From Acinetobacter sp. CS-2 (lineage in GTDB: Bacteria > Pseudomonadota > Gammaproteobacteria > Pseudomonadales > Moraxellaceae), in the NCBI RefSeq assembly GCF_016599715.1, contig NZ_CP067019.1:3198873-3262872 (forward strand): a stretch of 64,000 nt of DNA, given 5' to 3'. This document shows, piece after piece, positions 26,821-40,361 of this stretch. The translations under genes were made by a program, and so were the position numbers. The notes beneath the pieces were generated by a model that was not told the origin of the DNA, did not search any database, and worked only from the letters and a program-made list of their open reading frames with translations. Positions within the stretch are counted from its first letter, which is position 1, and each line of letters begins with the position of its first letter.

Positions 26821-28131
26821 AGAGCGTTCAAAATTCTGTGTCAGCCGAATTGGCTAGAGTTTAATTATATCATCGAGCCTGCCTTCAAAGTAAATCGATA
26901 ACTGTGTGATGGTTTGCCCCCAGTTTGTCACCGGCATTGTCCATTTTTCAGAAGCCTGTTGAATGCCAATATACAGCAATTTCAGCAGGCTATTTTCATT
27001 CGGGAAAGCCCCCTTGGTTTTGGTCAGTTTTCTGAATTGGCGATGTACTGCTTCAACCGCATTGGTGGTATAAATTGGCTTCCTAACCGCTTTCGGATAT
27101 TTGAAATAGGCACTGAGTAAATGCCATTTTTCACGCCATGAACGAATGACTTTCTCGTATTTATCCCCCCATTTGGCTTCCAGCTCATCTAGCGCCATTT
27201 CAGCTGCCTGCTTGGTATCTGCTCGGTAAACAGGTTTCAGATCAGCCATAAAGGCTTTTTGATCCTTACTGGCCACATAACGCAAGCTATTGCGGATTTG
27301 GTGAATAATACATAACTGCACTTCTGTCTGCGGAAATATCGCAGCAATTGCTTCAGGGAAGCCTTTAAGCCCATCAACGCAGGCGATCAGAATGTCTTGT
27401 ATGCCACGGTTCTGCAAATCTGTGAGTACGCTGAGCCAATAATTAGCACCTTCACTTTCTGATAGGTAAAGACCCAGCAGTTCTTTATGGCCTTCGGTAT
27501 TTAATCCCAGTACGGTATAAACGGCTTTGTTGACATAACGGCCTTCATCCTTGATCTTGTAATGGATGGCATCGAGCCACACAAAGGGATATACGGCATC
27601 AAGCGGCCTCTGTTGCCAGGCACGTAATTCGGGGATTAGCTTGTCTGTAATATTGGTAATGGCACCCTCGGAAATATCCAGTGCATACATATCGGCAATA
27701 TGTTTTTGAATATCACGGTAGCTCATGCCGAGCGCAAACAGTGAGATGACTTTACTGTCGATCTCTTCAGAGAGTTTGGTTTGATTTTTCTTGACGAGTT
27801 GAGGCTCAAAATCACCAGTGCGATCACGAGGTGTTTCCAGTTCAAATGAACCGGAGGATGATTTTACGGTCTTGCGAGAGTAACCATTCCTGCGATTGGA
27901 TGGTTTAGGATTTTCTTCCAGATAGTTTTCAATTTCAGCATTTAAAGCCGCTTCTGTCAGCTGTTTGATTAGTGGTGTCAGGATACCGTTTTCACCAGTG
28001 AGGGGTTGTCCTGACTGTAATTGTTTTAAAGCTGCTTCGAAATCAAAGTTGTTTGCCATGATGTGTCATTTCCTGTTTTGATTCAGTTTATTGAAATGAC
28101 ACAGATTTTTGAACACTACCATGATGGGGCT
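26821..28131 (-). mobile_element. IS256-family insertion sequence, about 1311 bp
   Basis: One transposase gene between imperfect inverted ends. The left end reads GAGCGTTCAAAATTCTGTGTCA and the complement of the right end TAGTGTTCAAAAATCTGTGTCA, 18 of 22 alike. It is flanked by the 8-bp duplication TGATGGGG and appears complete. The insertion point is the terminator loop of sRNA B. Its name within the family (an ISAba26-like element is my guess) would need a search. Confidence 0.9.
26854..28059 (-). CDS. IS256-family transposase
   Basis: A 401-residue DDE transposase of the Mutator-like IS256 group. Candidate acidic residues are seen in VWLDAIHYK, IACVDGLKGFPEAI and TTNAVEAVHRQFRK, with the family C(x)2H motif as QLCIIHQIRNSLRYV between the second Asp and the Glu. 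Length and motifs are intact, so the element may be active. The ATG at 28059 is just inside the right end. Confidence 0.95.
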   Translation of the reverse strand: MANNFDFEAALKQLQSGQPLTGENGILTPLIKQLTEAALNAEIENYLEENPKPSNRRNGYSRKTVKSSSGSFELETPRDRTGDFEPQLVKKNQTKLSEEIDSKVISLFALGMSYRDIQKHIADMYALDISEGAITNITDKLIPELRAWQQRPLDAVYPFVWLDAIHYKIKDEGRYVNKAVYTVLGLNTEGHKELLGLYLSESEGANYWLSVLTDLQNRGIQDILIACVDGLKGFPEAIAAIFPQTEVQLCIIHQIRNSLRYVASKDQKAFMADLKPVYRADTKQAAEMALDELEAKWGDKYEKVIRSWREKWHLLSAYFKYPKAVRKPIYTTNAVEAVHRQFRKLTKTKGAFPNENSLLKLLYIGIQQASEKWTMPVTNWGQTITQLSIYFEGRLDDIIKL

Positions 28132-28152
28132 TCTTTTTTATCACGATAATCC
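28132..28152 (+). terminator. Displaced 3' half of the sRNA B terminator with right target duplication
   Basis: TGATGGGG duplicates 26813-26820; GGGGCTTC plus T6 is the missing arm and tract that pair with GAAGCCC at 26802-26808. Confidence 0.75.
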
Positions 28153-28464
28153 TTTTAAGCTTTTAAGATAAGCTGTGACTTCTTTATTACCTGCCATTTC
28201 AGCAAGCTCTAAAGCCGTATAAGTACTGCGATGATCAACATCTGCACCTTTACAGATCAATAGCTTCACGACTTCTAAATGATCATTTTCAGCTGCTGCC
28301 TGTAAGGCGCTATAGCCTTCTTCATCAGCTGAGTTGACGTCCAGACCTTCTTGTAAAGCCTGCTCAATCTGGTCAATGTCACCAATAGATGCCCAGTACA
28401 CAAGTTCAGGAAGATGCAGTTCGTCATCATCTTCAGGGATTGGGGAGAATGAGTTTAGTTTCAT
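28141..28464 (-). CDS. Ankyrin-repeat protein
   Basis: A 107-residue protein with an acidic N terminus (PEDDDELHLPELVYWA) and about three ankyrin repeats, best seen in GDIDQIEQALQEGLDVNSADE, GYSALQAAAENDHLEVVKLLICKGADVD and YTALELAEMAGNKEVTAYL. Ankyrin repeats mediate protein contacts; no catalytic domain is present. I start at ATG 28464; an in-frame GTG at 28479 is the alternative. It follows an unknown protein by 35 bases and may share its transcript. Confidence 0.75.
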   Translation of the reverse strand: MKLNSFSPIPEDDDELHLPELVYWASIGDIDQIEQALQEGLDVNSADEEGYSALQAAAENDHLEVVKLLICKGADVDHRSTYTALELAEMAGNKEVTAYLKSLKGLS

Positions 28465-28499
28465 AAATAGCTTACTCACTTAAATAATGAATCTTATAT

Positions 28500-29180
28500 T
28501 CATTTTGCTTTTTCAAATAATCCTACCAATTTTCTTCTTCGATCTCTATATAAAGCAATATCTTGTTGTAAGTTAACTTTATCTTTAGGTTCTTTTGGAG
28601 TAAGGGGTATTTTCTTAGATAAATCATGGATTCCATTTTTTATTAAACTCGCATCATTTACATTTATATTTCTAATTAATTCTTCAATTTCCTCATGTAC
28701 TTGCTCTATCTTTGGAGTAATTTCAGTTACAGGCACTCCTAACTCAGCACTTCTTTTAATACTTTCTAATTGAGATAATATTTTATGTAATGAGCCTATT
28801 ATCCCGGTTCTGGCTTCTAATCTAATCACATCTTCATGTTTTGCTTTTGTAGAAAATTGAACTTCAGAAACAATATATTCTGCTAATCTTTTTGAATCAC
28901 CATAGATGAGGGCTACACCTTGTCGTAAATCTGGATAACTAGAAACTGCCTGTAATAGTATATTGATTGCACCAAAAACAGTGATCCTAGCTTTTAAAGA
29001 TCCTTCTTCAAATTCAACTTTTATTGACATATCTGGATGAAGATAGAATGCAGTTCTAGTTTCAACAAATTTTTGAATATGTTCTTTAAATACTAATAAA
29101 TCTTGCTCAGAATCCAAACCTTTTGGTTCAACATGTATATATGCTTGACTCAAAATATTTTTATCAATGTAATCAGCCAC
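28500..29180 (-). CDS. Uncharacterised protein, 226 residues
   Basis: Not recognised. The DNA is more AT-rich than its neighbours and the protein is rich in Lys, Glu and Ile. There is a conserved-looking core VEFEEGSLKARITVFGA, SSYPDLRQGVALIYGDSKRLAEY, then KHEDVIRLEARTGIIGSLHKIL, a helical, possibly coiled-coil region (QLESIKRSAELG...KIEQVHEEIEELI), and a basic C-terminal tail (ALYRDRRRKLVGLFEKAK). No signal peptide or membrane segment is seen. With the IS and the ankyrin gene next to it, it looks like acquired accessory DNA. Confidence 0.65.
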   Translation of the reverse strand: MADYIDKNILSQAYIHVEPKGLDSEQDLLVFKEHIQKFVETRTAFYLHPDMSIKVEFEEGSLKARITVFGAINILLQAVSSYPDLRQGVALIYGDSKRLAEYIVSEVQFSTKAKHEDVIRLEARTGIIGSLHKILSQLESIKRSAELGVPVTEITPKIEQVHEEIEELIRNINVNDASLIKNGIHDLSKKIPLTPKEPKDKVNLQQDIALYRDRRRKLVGLFEKAK

Positions 29181-29273
29181 TTTTATCTCTTTTTTACAAT
29201 AATTTTCTATAAATATATAATTTATTTTTAATATATCAACAACTTAGAAAAATACTTAAATTAATTATATAAA

Positions 29274-29304
29274 TAAAAAGCCCCCTTTCGGAGGCTTCTT
29301 TTTA
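29274..29304 (-). terminator. Terminator of the first MFS gene
   Basis: Read on the minus strand: GAAGCCTCC-GAAA-GGGGGCTTTTT. Confidence 0.85.
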
Positions 29305-29314
29305 AACTTAACTT

Positions 29315-30664
29315 TTAAGCTTTAGAAACTGCTGGTTCAGCTGAACCAATCTTTTCAGATTCATCGTCATGCATAATCAATGCAACAGCAATCGCAGTAA
29401 TTAGCACCGGTAAACCGACTGCAATAAAGTTGAAATGTGCAGGCAGGTTCATGCCCAGTAAGCCACCAATCAGGATCGGGCCTACAATCGCGCCCATACG
29501 ACCAATCGCAGACGACCAGCCAATACCGGTTGAACGTACCGCAAGTGGGTAGAACTGCGCGACATAACTATACAGCAACATTTGCGAACCAATCGACGCC
29601 GCACCCGCCAGGAACACCAAGATGTAAAGTAAGAATTGGTTAGACGCAAAGCCCATTGAGCTCATCACAACCGCACCCATCATACCAAGGATCATCAATA
29701 CCGGTTTCAAGTGGAAACGGTCTGCAAGAATACCGCCACCCACAATACCGACCACTGCACCAACATTCATGACCATCATAAACATCAGGCTGTTATCCAT
29801 TGAGTAACCTGCCGCCATCATCAGCTTCGGTAACCAGCTGCTCAAGGCATACATGGTCAGTAAGCAGGTGAAGAATGCAACCCAGAACAATAAGGTATTG
29901 GTTGCACGGCCACGACGGAACAGGCTCACCACGTTTGCCGCTTCAGGTACACTTTCCTGTGGCAAAGTAAATGTGGTTTGGTCAGTAACTTTGGTATTTG
30001 GCGACAAGCGACGCACAATACGACGTGCTTCAGCCTGCTTGTTTTGCTTTACCATAAACGCTAAAGATTCAGGCAAGAATTTCCAGATTAAAGGCAGCAA
30101 AAATAAAGGAATACCTGCAATAAAGAACATGATTTGCCAACCAAAATCAGGCGTAAACCATGAACCTAATAATGCTGCCATCACACCACCAACCGCATAA
30201 CCGCTAAACATGGTGGTCACAAGTGTGCTGCGCATTTTTTGTGGAGCATATTCAGAAGTCAGTGCCACCAGGTTCGGCATCACACCACCAATCCCCAGAC
30301 CGGCAAGGAAGCGTAACATACCAAATTCGGTTGGATTAGAGGCAAAACCACCAGCAAAGGTCAAACCACTGAATAAAACAATACAGATCATGATGACTTT
30401 CTTACGACCAATCTTGTCCGCCAAAGAACCAAAGATCATCGCACCAAACATCATGCCTGCAAGAGCTGTACTGGCAAGCATTCCCGCTTGAACGGCACTG
30501 AGGCCCCAGTCCTTCATTAATAGTGGTAAAGTTACACCATTAATTGCCAAATCATAACCATCAAATAAAATTACCAGTAAACACCAAGCAACTACATTGA
30601 AGTGAAAAGGCGTAAATTTCGCATTGTCGACCACAGAATTTATATCTACAGTTTCCATTGTCAT
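29315..30664 (-). CDS. AAHS-family MFS transporter (aromatic acid:H+ symporter), copy 1
   Basis: A 449-residue, 12-segment major facilitator of the PcaK/BenK/MucK group: FDGYDLAINGVTLPLLMKDWGLS (the DGYD signature of segment 1), GSLADKIGRKKV (loop 2-3), RFLAGLGIGGVMPNLVALTSEY, and YSYVAQFYPLAVRSTGIGWSSAIGR. Substrates in this group are benzoate, 4-hydroxybenzoate or muconate. I start at ATG 30664, 9 bases after GGAG; the frame is open further to 30793 without support. No catabolic genes are adjacent. Confidence 0.88.
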   Translation of the reverse strand: MTMETVDINSVVDNAKFTPFHFNVVAWCLLVILFDGYDLAINGVTLPLLMKDWGLSAVQAGMLASTALAGMMFGAMIFGSLADKIGRKKVIMICIVLFSGLTFAGGFASNPTEFGMLRFLAGLGIGGVMPNLVALTSEYAPQKMRSTLVTTMFSGYAVGGVMAALLGSWFTPDFGWQIMFFIAGIPLFLLPLIWKFLPESLAFMVKQNKQAEARRIVRRLSPNTKVTDQTTFTLPQESVPEAANVVSLFRRGRATNTLLFWVAFFTCLLTMYALSSWLPKLMMAAGYSMDNSLMFMMVMNVGAVVGIVGGGILADRFHLKPVLMILGMMGAVVMSSMGFASNQFLLYILVFLAGAASIGSQMLLYSYVAQFYPLAVRSTGIGWSSAIGRMGAIVGPILIGGLLGMNLPAHFNFIAVGLPVLITAIAVALIMHDDESEKIGSAEPAVSKA

Positions 30665-30930
30665 CGTTCTCATCTCCCATGAGTACTTGTCCGTAACATT
30701 CTTTAAATATTCAGCTGAATATTTAATTCGACGCAATATACGCAAGCCGGATTTAACGCACAATAAGACTAATTGATATTCTTCTATGATCACTGAAATA
30801 ACATTTATTTGATTGATATATCACATTATTATTAGAGTAATTTATGATCATTTTTATAAGTAAATTGGGCTTTTCAGGCCTTCTAGCTCGATTATTTTTT
30901 TGATTGGTTTAATCTTTTATGAAATAGCAT

Positions 30931-30959
30931 AAAAAAACCTCTTCATTTGAAGAGGTTTA
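30931..30959 (-). terminator. Terminator of the second MFS gene
   Basis: Read on the minus strand: AAACCTCTTC-AAAT-GAAGAGGTTTTTTT. It separates the two paralogues into two units. Confidence 0.87.
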
Positions 30960-31006
30960 GATATTTTTGAAATATTTAACGCTTAAAGATTCTGATCACA
31001 ATACGA

Positions 31007-32368
31007 TCATTGGGCTTTTAGAGTGTTCAGTTTTTTCACCGCTAATGGATCAGCTTTTACCACTTTGTCTTGACGAACAATCAATGTTACCGCAAGTGCC
31101 ACAACAATTACCGGTAAACCGACTGCCATAAAGTTAAATTGATGTGGCAATTCCATACCCAGCAACATTCCAATCAGGATTGGTCCGATAATCGCACCAG
31201 TACGTCCCACTGCAGAAGCCCAGCCAATACCCGTTGAACGTACGGTTAGCGGATAATACTGTGCGACATAACTATAAAGCAAAATTTGTGAACCAATCGC
31301 GGATGCACCAGCAACTGCAACCAGTAAGTAAATCACAGGTTGTGGAGATTTAAAGCCAAGTAAAGATAAAGCCACAGCACCCGACAAACATAAGGTAATA
31401 ATGACTGGTTTTAAATGGAATTTATCTGCAAGAATACCGCCACCAACTGTACCGATCACCGCACCAATATTCATCGCAAGTAGGAACATCAAGCTGTTAT
31501 TCATTGAGTAACCTGCTGCCATCATCAGCTTTGGCAACCAGCTGCCCAAGGCGTATAGCGTTAACAGACACATAAAGAAGGCAAGCCAGAACAACAGCGT
31601 ACTACCTGCACGCCCCTGCTTAAACAAGCTGCTGACAAAAGCAGGTTCAGAAATTTTAACTTCACTCAGTTCAAATTTAGTTTGTGCATTCAAAACTAAC
31701 TTTGTGCTAAGACGCTGCAAGATATTTCGTGCATGTTCATCCTTTTGAGCCTTGACTAAAAAGGTTAACGATTCAGGCAGAAATTTCCAGATCAGCGGTA
31801 ACAGCAATAATGGTACGCCTGCAATAAAGAACATAATTTGCCAGCCAAAATTCGGAGTAAACCAGGCACCAAATAACGCTGCCATTACACCGCCTACCGC
31901 ATAGCCACTAAACATCGTGGTGACCAGTGTTGCTCTTAAACGCTGCGGAGCATATTCTGAAGTTAAAGCGACAAGGTTGGGTAATACCCCGCCAATGCCC
32001 AGCCCTGCGAGGAAACGTAAAGCACCAAACTCTGTTGGATTTGAAGCAAATCCACCCGCAAAAGTAAATCCACTAAATAGCACCACACAGGTCAGGATCA
32101 CTTTTTTACGGCCAATTTTATCCGCCAAAGTCCCGAATAGCATCGCGCCAAACATCATGCCTGCAAGAGCTGTACTGGCCAGCATTCCCGCTTGAACAGC
32201 ACTTAAGCCCCAGTCCTTCATTAATAGTGGTAAAGTTACACCATTAATTGCCAAATCATAACCATCAAACAGAATAATTACCAAACACAAAAACACGACC
32301 TTAAAATGAAAGGTCTTAAATTCAGCTTTATCAATAACATCATTTACATTGACTGTATTCATTGTCAT
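31007..32368 (-). CDS. AAHS-family MFS transporter, copy 2
   Basis: A 453-residue close paralogue of the preceding gene, with the same DGYDLAING and GTLADKIGRKK motifs and very similar segments throughout. I start at ATG 32368, preceded by AGGAGG; the frame is open to 32419. Near the N-terminal coding end the DNA is almost identical to copy 1 over about 110 bases, while other parts diverge more. Confidence 0.88.
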   Translation of the reverse strand: MTMNTVNVNDVIDKAEFKTFHFKVVFLCLVIILFDGYDLAINGVTLPLLMKDWGLSAVQAGMLASTALAGMMFGAMLFGTLADKIGRKKVILTCVVLFSGFTFAGGFASNPTEFGALRFLAGLGIGGVLPNLVALTSEYAPQRLRATLVTTMFSGYAVGGVMAALFGAWFTPNFGWQIMFFIAGVPLLLLPLIWKFLPESLTFLVKAQKDEHARNILQRLSTKLVLNAQTKFELSEVKISEPAFVSSLFKQGRAGSTLLFWLAFFMCLLTLYALGSWLPKLMMAAGYSMNNSLMFLLAMNIGAVIGTVGGGILADKFHLKPVIITLCLSGAVALSLLGFKSPQPVIYLLVAVAGASAIGSQILLYSYVAQYYPLTVRSTGIGWASAVGRTGAIIGPILIGMLLGMELPHQFNFMAVGLPVIVVALAVTLIVRQDKVVKADPLAVKKLNTLKAQ

Positions 32369-32661
32369 ATCCCCACCTCCTGTGAGTTTTAATTCATTGT
32401 GATTACTACGACACAACACATGACCTGTAATCTTTTTATTATTTTTAATGATTTATAGCAGCATGCTTTCGTAACTGACTAAGTTGAACACAGCCATTTT
32501 TGAGTAAACACTCTACTAAAGTATTAAAAATGACAGAAATCCTAGACCCTTGAGTTTAGTTTTTAACCATTTTTAAATTGACAATTTTGAATTTGAATCA
32601 ATAAAAATAAAATTAAATTGTTCTTTTTTAATCATTCTTCTTTTTAATAAGAATTCCAGGC
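32369..32661. other. Intergenic, MFS copy 2 to rRNA operon end
   Basis: AT-rich, presumably the promoter region of the MFS gene. No further gene or clear motif seen. Confidence 0.4.
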
Positions 32662-32694
32662 AAAAAAAAGCCCCTGCTTTATGCAGGGGCTTTT
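32662..32694 (-). terminator. rRNA operon terminator
   Basis: Read on the minus strand: GCCCCTGC-ATAAA-GCAGGGGC followed by T8. Confidence 0.93.
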
Positions 32695-32705
32695 AGGAAT
32701 AATGA

Positions 32706-32820
32706 GCTGGCGATGACTTACTCTCACATGGGTAATCCCACACTACCATCAGCGCTAAGAGGTTTCACTTCTGAGTTCGGGAAGGGATCAGGTGGTTCAC
32801 TCTTGCTATGGTCGCCAGCA
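32706..32820 (-). rRNA. rrf: 5S ribosomal RNA
   Basis: The complement begins TGCTGGCGACCATAGCAAGA and closes with pairing CATCGCCAGC; it contains CCCGAACTCAGAAGTGAAAC, the conserved 5S core. About 115 nt. Confidence 0.96.
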
Positions 32821-32996
32821 CAACTGTTTATGACTTTGCGTTTGGTCTTATTTAGATGCCAATGCTTGGTCAAATAGAATTCATTAACAGGTATATCTGA
32901 GCTGTCGTATTTTGTTCTTTAGCGTTCACTAAATCAAGCTGTTTTGCTTAATATCGAATTAATTGATGCTTTATACAACAACTGTTTGGGTGTTGT

Positions 32997-35889
<2,893 letters not shown>

Positions 35890-36287
35890 ATACAACCCCA
35901 AACAGTCGTCCATCCCTACAAGTAGGATGAGCAACAGATTATGATGATTTCTCATCACTTTCTTACAGTTGGCGTTTGTGCACTTAAGCACTGTACAGCT
36001 TCAATTAGATTCATATACCAAAACGCTTGATTCAGTTTAATCGCTAGTAACTCATTTCTTAATCTTCATCAACCAGTCATAATGACTGCTAATGTCGATT
36101 TCAAAACGAGTATGAACAATTTATTTCAACTCAAATATATTCTGTTAATGATTTTTCTCGTCTTCGTCAGATCGAGAAACTGTGATAAATCACAGAGGTT
36201 AATAACAATGCCGCGCATTATACGCCGCTTTCTTACTAAGCTCTATAAGCTATCTAACCGTTTGCTTATTATGCATCCGAAGATACA
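35890..36287 (-). other. tRNA-Ala to 23S spacer of the rRNA operon
   Basis: Transcribed spacer. Its ends would pair around 23S (TATACAAC/GTTGTATA repeats flank 23S near 32985-33000 and 35886-35896) to form the RNase III processing stem. No additional gene seen. Confidence 0.6.
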
Positions 36288-36363
36288 TGGTGGAGACTAG
36301 GAGAGTCGAACTCCTGACCTCCTGCGTGCAAAGCAGGCGCTCTACCAACTAAGCTAAGTCCCC
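36288..36363 (-). tRNA. tRNA-Ala(TGC)
   Basis: The complement reads GGGGACTTAGCTTAGTTGGT... with anticodon loop CTTTGCACG (anticodon TGC), GTTCGACTC T-arm, and encoded CCA. 76 nt. Confidence 0.97.
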
Positions 36364-36411
36364 AGCTTATCAATAAGTCAATGTTTCTGATTTTCCGTAC
36401 TTCGTCAGTAG

Positions 36412-36488
<77 letters not shown>

Positions 36489-36549
36489 TCAGATACATCG
36501 TCATGAAGAACAACTTGTTGTGGATTCTTACCGATCGTCAATCTTTCGT

Positions 36550-38087
<1,538 letters not shown>

Positions 38088-38357
38088 AAAATCAATAGTG
38101 CTTTATTCAAAACACCAAATCTGGCTCATCAATTTTCTGACAAATATTTCTCAAATAAACTTCGAGTAATTTCTACCATCAATCAATGAAAATAATTTCG
38201 ATCAATCAACCAGTAAAAATCCACACAAGTTGTTCTTCATAATTTCTTAATGATCTTTCTAATACCTCGTCAGTATTAGAAGCTGGACTTTAATAAACTT
38301 AACAACTTAACACTTTGTGCTTCGTTCGTTTCCATCTATCTCGTCGGTATGGGGTGC

Positions 38358-38385
38358 ATTCTAGAGGATTTCAGAATCATTGCAA
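38358..38385 (-). promoter_or_regulatory. rRNA operon promoter
   Basis: Minus strand TTGCAA (38380-38385), 16-base spacer, TAGAAT (38358-38363), followed by GCACCCC, with AT-rich upstream sequence that could act as an UP element. It is about 270 bases before 16S. Confidence 0.75.
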
Positions 38386-38798
38386 CCCCCAATTCACTAT
38401 ATTTTTCACGTATGTCTCTTTTTTCTACGAAAATTGCCAAAAAATCGCTTTTTTATCTAAATTTTGAGCATTTTTCTTAAAAAAATAGCGGATTCATTGT
38501 GATTCAAATAAAAACAACCCATTTTTTTAAGACCTGATAGCGATCAAAAAACTACGGAATTCCAATAAAATCCTAAAATTCCTTTTCGCTATAAAGGATT
38601 TTTTAAAGCTTTCTCTGATTACAGACGATATTTTGCTCTTTTCCATCCGACTTATAGATATACAACACTTTATTCAAAGCAGCTTTCTACTTTTAGACAG
38701 ATTTTTTGCGATTTAAAATGAATCCGTTATCTCTCCATCCCCTTTTCAACCACAAAAAATTAAGAGCTCATAAAGATTGAACAGCCTATTCAGATGAA
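38386..38798. other. Gene-free region upstream of the rRNA promoter
   Basis: AT-rich; probably UP element and Fis-type upstream region for the rRNA operon. No gene seen. Confidence 0.4.
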
Positions 38799-39006
38799 TT
38801 AAGCCACATAGGGTGAGTCATTACGCCCCAACCAGTAACACATGACTTCTTCAATCATTTCTTTCTTACCCCTATAGTCTTCAGCAGCAAATAATAATTT
38901 AGCCCGACGCGGTAAACGTTCTTTGACCAATGAAAATAAAGCATAGGCTTGCTCAAAAGATTCCTGCTTCTGTTCAGGCGTATCGTATTCAAATAGAAAA
39001 CGTAAA

Positions 39007-39160
39007 TTGACATACTCCCACCACTTTCGACTAGCTCAAGTGGGGGATTCTAAAAGCAAAGGCTCTTAGGCGACTTCCTCACGGATTTCGCTTGCTTTCT
39101 GCTTCGCAGGGCGACCTTTACTGCGTCTTCCCTCCACAGACAAAACGGTATGTCCTACCG
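39007..39160 (-). ncRNA. Probable omega RNA (reRNA) of TnpB
   Basis: In this family the guide RNA comes from the tnpB 3' end plus the right end of the element, and its guide is the flanking DNA. Here it would end in the hairpin at 39018-39048 and run into TTTACGTTTTCTATTTG (39006 downward). The 5' boundary is a guess. Confidence 0.4.
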
Positions 39161-40361
39161 CTAAGATGTTACGAGATGCGTTAATATCCGCATTCGCAAC
39201 ATATCCACACGAAACGCACTCAAATTTAGCTTGAGTGGGTCTATTTTCTTTTGCAATATGACCACATGAACTACAAGTCTGACTTGTATATTTAGGGTCA
39301 ACTTTAACGAGTAAACCACCTCGCCATTGCTGTTTGTACTCCAACATACCAACAAGCATTGACCAACCTTGATCTAGGATTGATTTGTTTAAGCCTGATT
39401 TGGCTTTCACATTCTTTCCTTGATTTTCAGGTGTTCTACTTGCTGACTTCGACATATTGGCTACTTTTAAGTCCTCAACTACGATCATTGCGTGGTTTTT
39501 GCTGAGAGTTGTCGTGACTTTGTGCAAGTAGTCATGCCGAATATTGGCAATATGATGATGTAGCTTGTTAATTTTTAAATTAAGTTTTTTCCAATTTTCG
39601 CTGAATTTGGTTTTCTTCTTCAACTTTCGTTGAAGCCTAGCTAATTTTAGTTGATTGGCTTTAAAGCTATTGATCGGCTCGAATACCTGACCATCTGATG
39701 TTGTAACCAATTTTTTGATGCCAAGATCAACACCAATAGCTGATTTCGATGGGTGAAGTGGCTGTTTGATTTCACGATTAGTACAAAATGAAACATACCA
39801 AAGTCCACAAATTTTCTTAATCGTTACACTTGTGATTTTACCAATAATTTCTTGTGATTTTTTAAATCTTATCCAACCTGTTCCTTTAGGCAAAGAAACT
39901 CGACCACCAGCAACATCACAATCTGCAAATGGTAGTCTAAAGGATTGCTCACCGTCTGATTTCTTCTTGAATCGTGGCATGAGTGGTCTAAGTTGAACTT
40001 CACTACCATCAGTCAATTTAAAGAATTTCGGCTTGCGTGGTTTACGCTTGTTTTCTTTTAGACGAGCATGTTCTTTTGGGTTGTAGTATTTGTTCCATGC
40101 CTGAGCAAGATCACGAATTTTTTGTTGTAAGCAAGCTGAATATGTTTGACCAAGAAAAGAAAATTCAGGTTTCTTTTTTAGAGGTACTAAATTCTTTTCA
40201 ATGGTTTCGTAACGTATATATTCATCTTTGGCGAACATTTCAAACGATTTAGCCAGAATTTGATTCCACACAAAACGAGCAGAACCTATTGCTTGGTTAA
40301 GCAATATTTCCTGTTCTTTATTAGGTAGAAGCCTAAATTTATAGTGTTGTGAAATATTCAT
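39066..40361 (-). CDS. tnpB: TnpB, RNA-guided DNA endonuclease of an IS605-type element
   Basis: 431 residues. The N-terminal domain begins MNISQHYKFRLLPNKEQEILL; the RuvC-like catalytic residues are seen in GVDLGIKKL (Asp), VVEDLKVANM (Glu) and NADINASRNIL (Asp), and a four-cysteine zinc finger is TCSSCGH...CVSCGY. All key residues are present, so it may be active. TnpB cuts DNA next to a target-adjacent motif using an omega RNA and favours retention of the element. It is ancestral to Cas12. Confidence 0.93.
   Translation of the reverse strand: MNISQHYKFRLLPNKEQEILLNQAIGSARFVWNQILAKSFEMFAKDEYIRYETIEKNLVPLKKKPEFSFLGQTYSACLQQKIRDLAQAWNKYYNPKEHARLKENKRKPRKPKFFKLTDGSEVQLRPLMPRFKKKSDGEQSFRLPFADCDVAGGRVSLPKGTGWIRFKKSQEIIGKITSVTIKKICGLWYVSFCTNREIKQPLHPSKSAIGVDLGIKKLVTTSDGQVFEPINSFKANQLKLARLQRKLKKKTKFSENWKKLNLKINKLHHHIANIRHDYLHKVTTTLSKNHAMIVVEDLKVANMSKSASRTPENQGKNVKAKSGLNKSILDQGWSMLVGMLEYKQQWRGGLLVKVDPKYTSQTCSSCGHIAKENRPTQAKFECVSCGYVANADINASRNILAVGHTVLSVEGRRSKGRPAKQKASEIREEVA

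Noticed and set aside
30200..32200. Plus-strand open frames opposite the two MFS genes
   Set aside because: They are shadows in both paralogues caused by codon composition; the minus-strand proteins have clear motifs.
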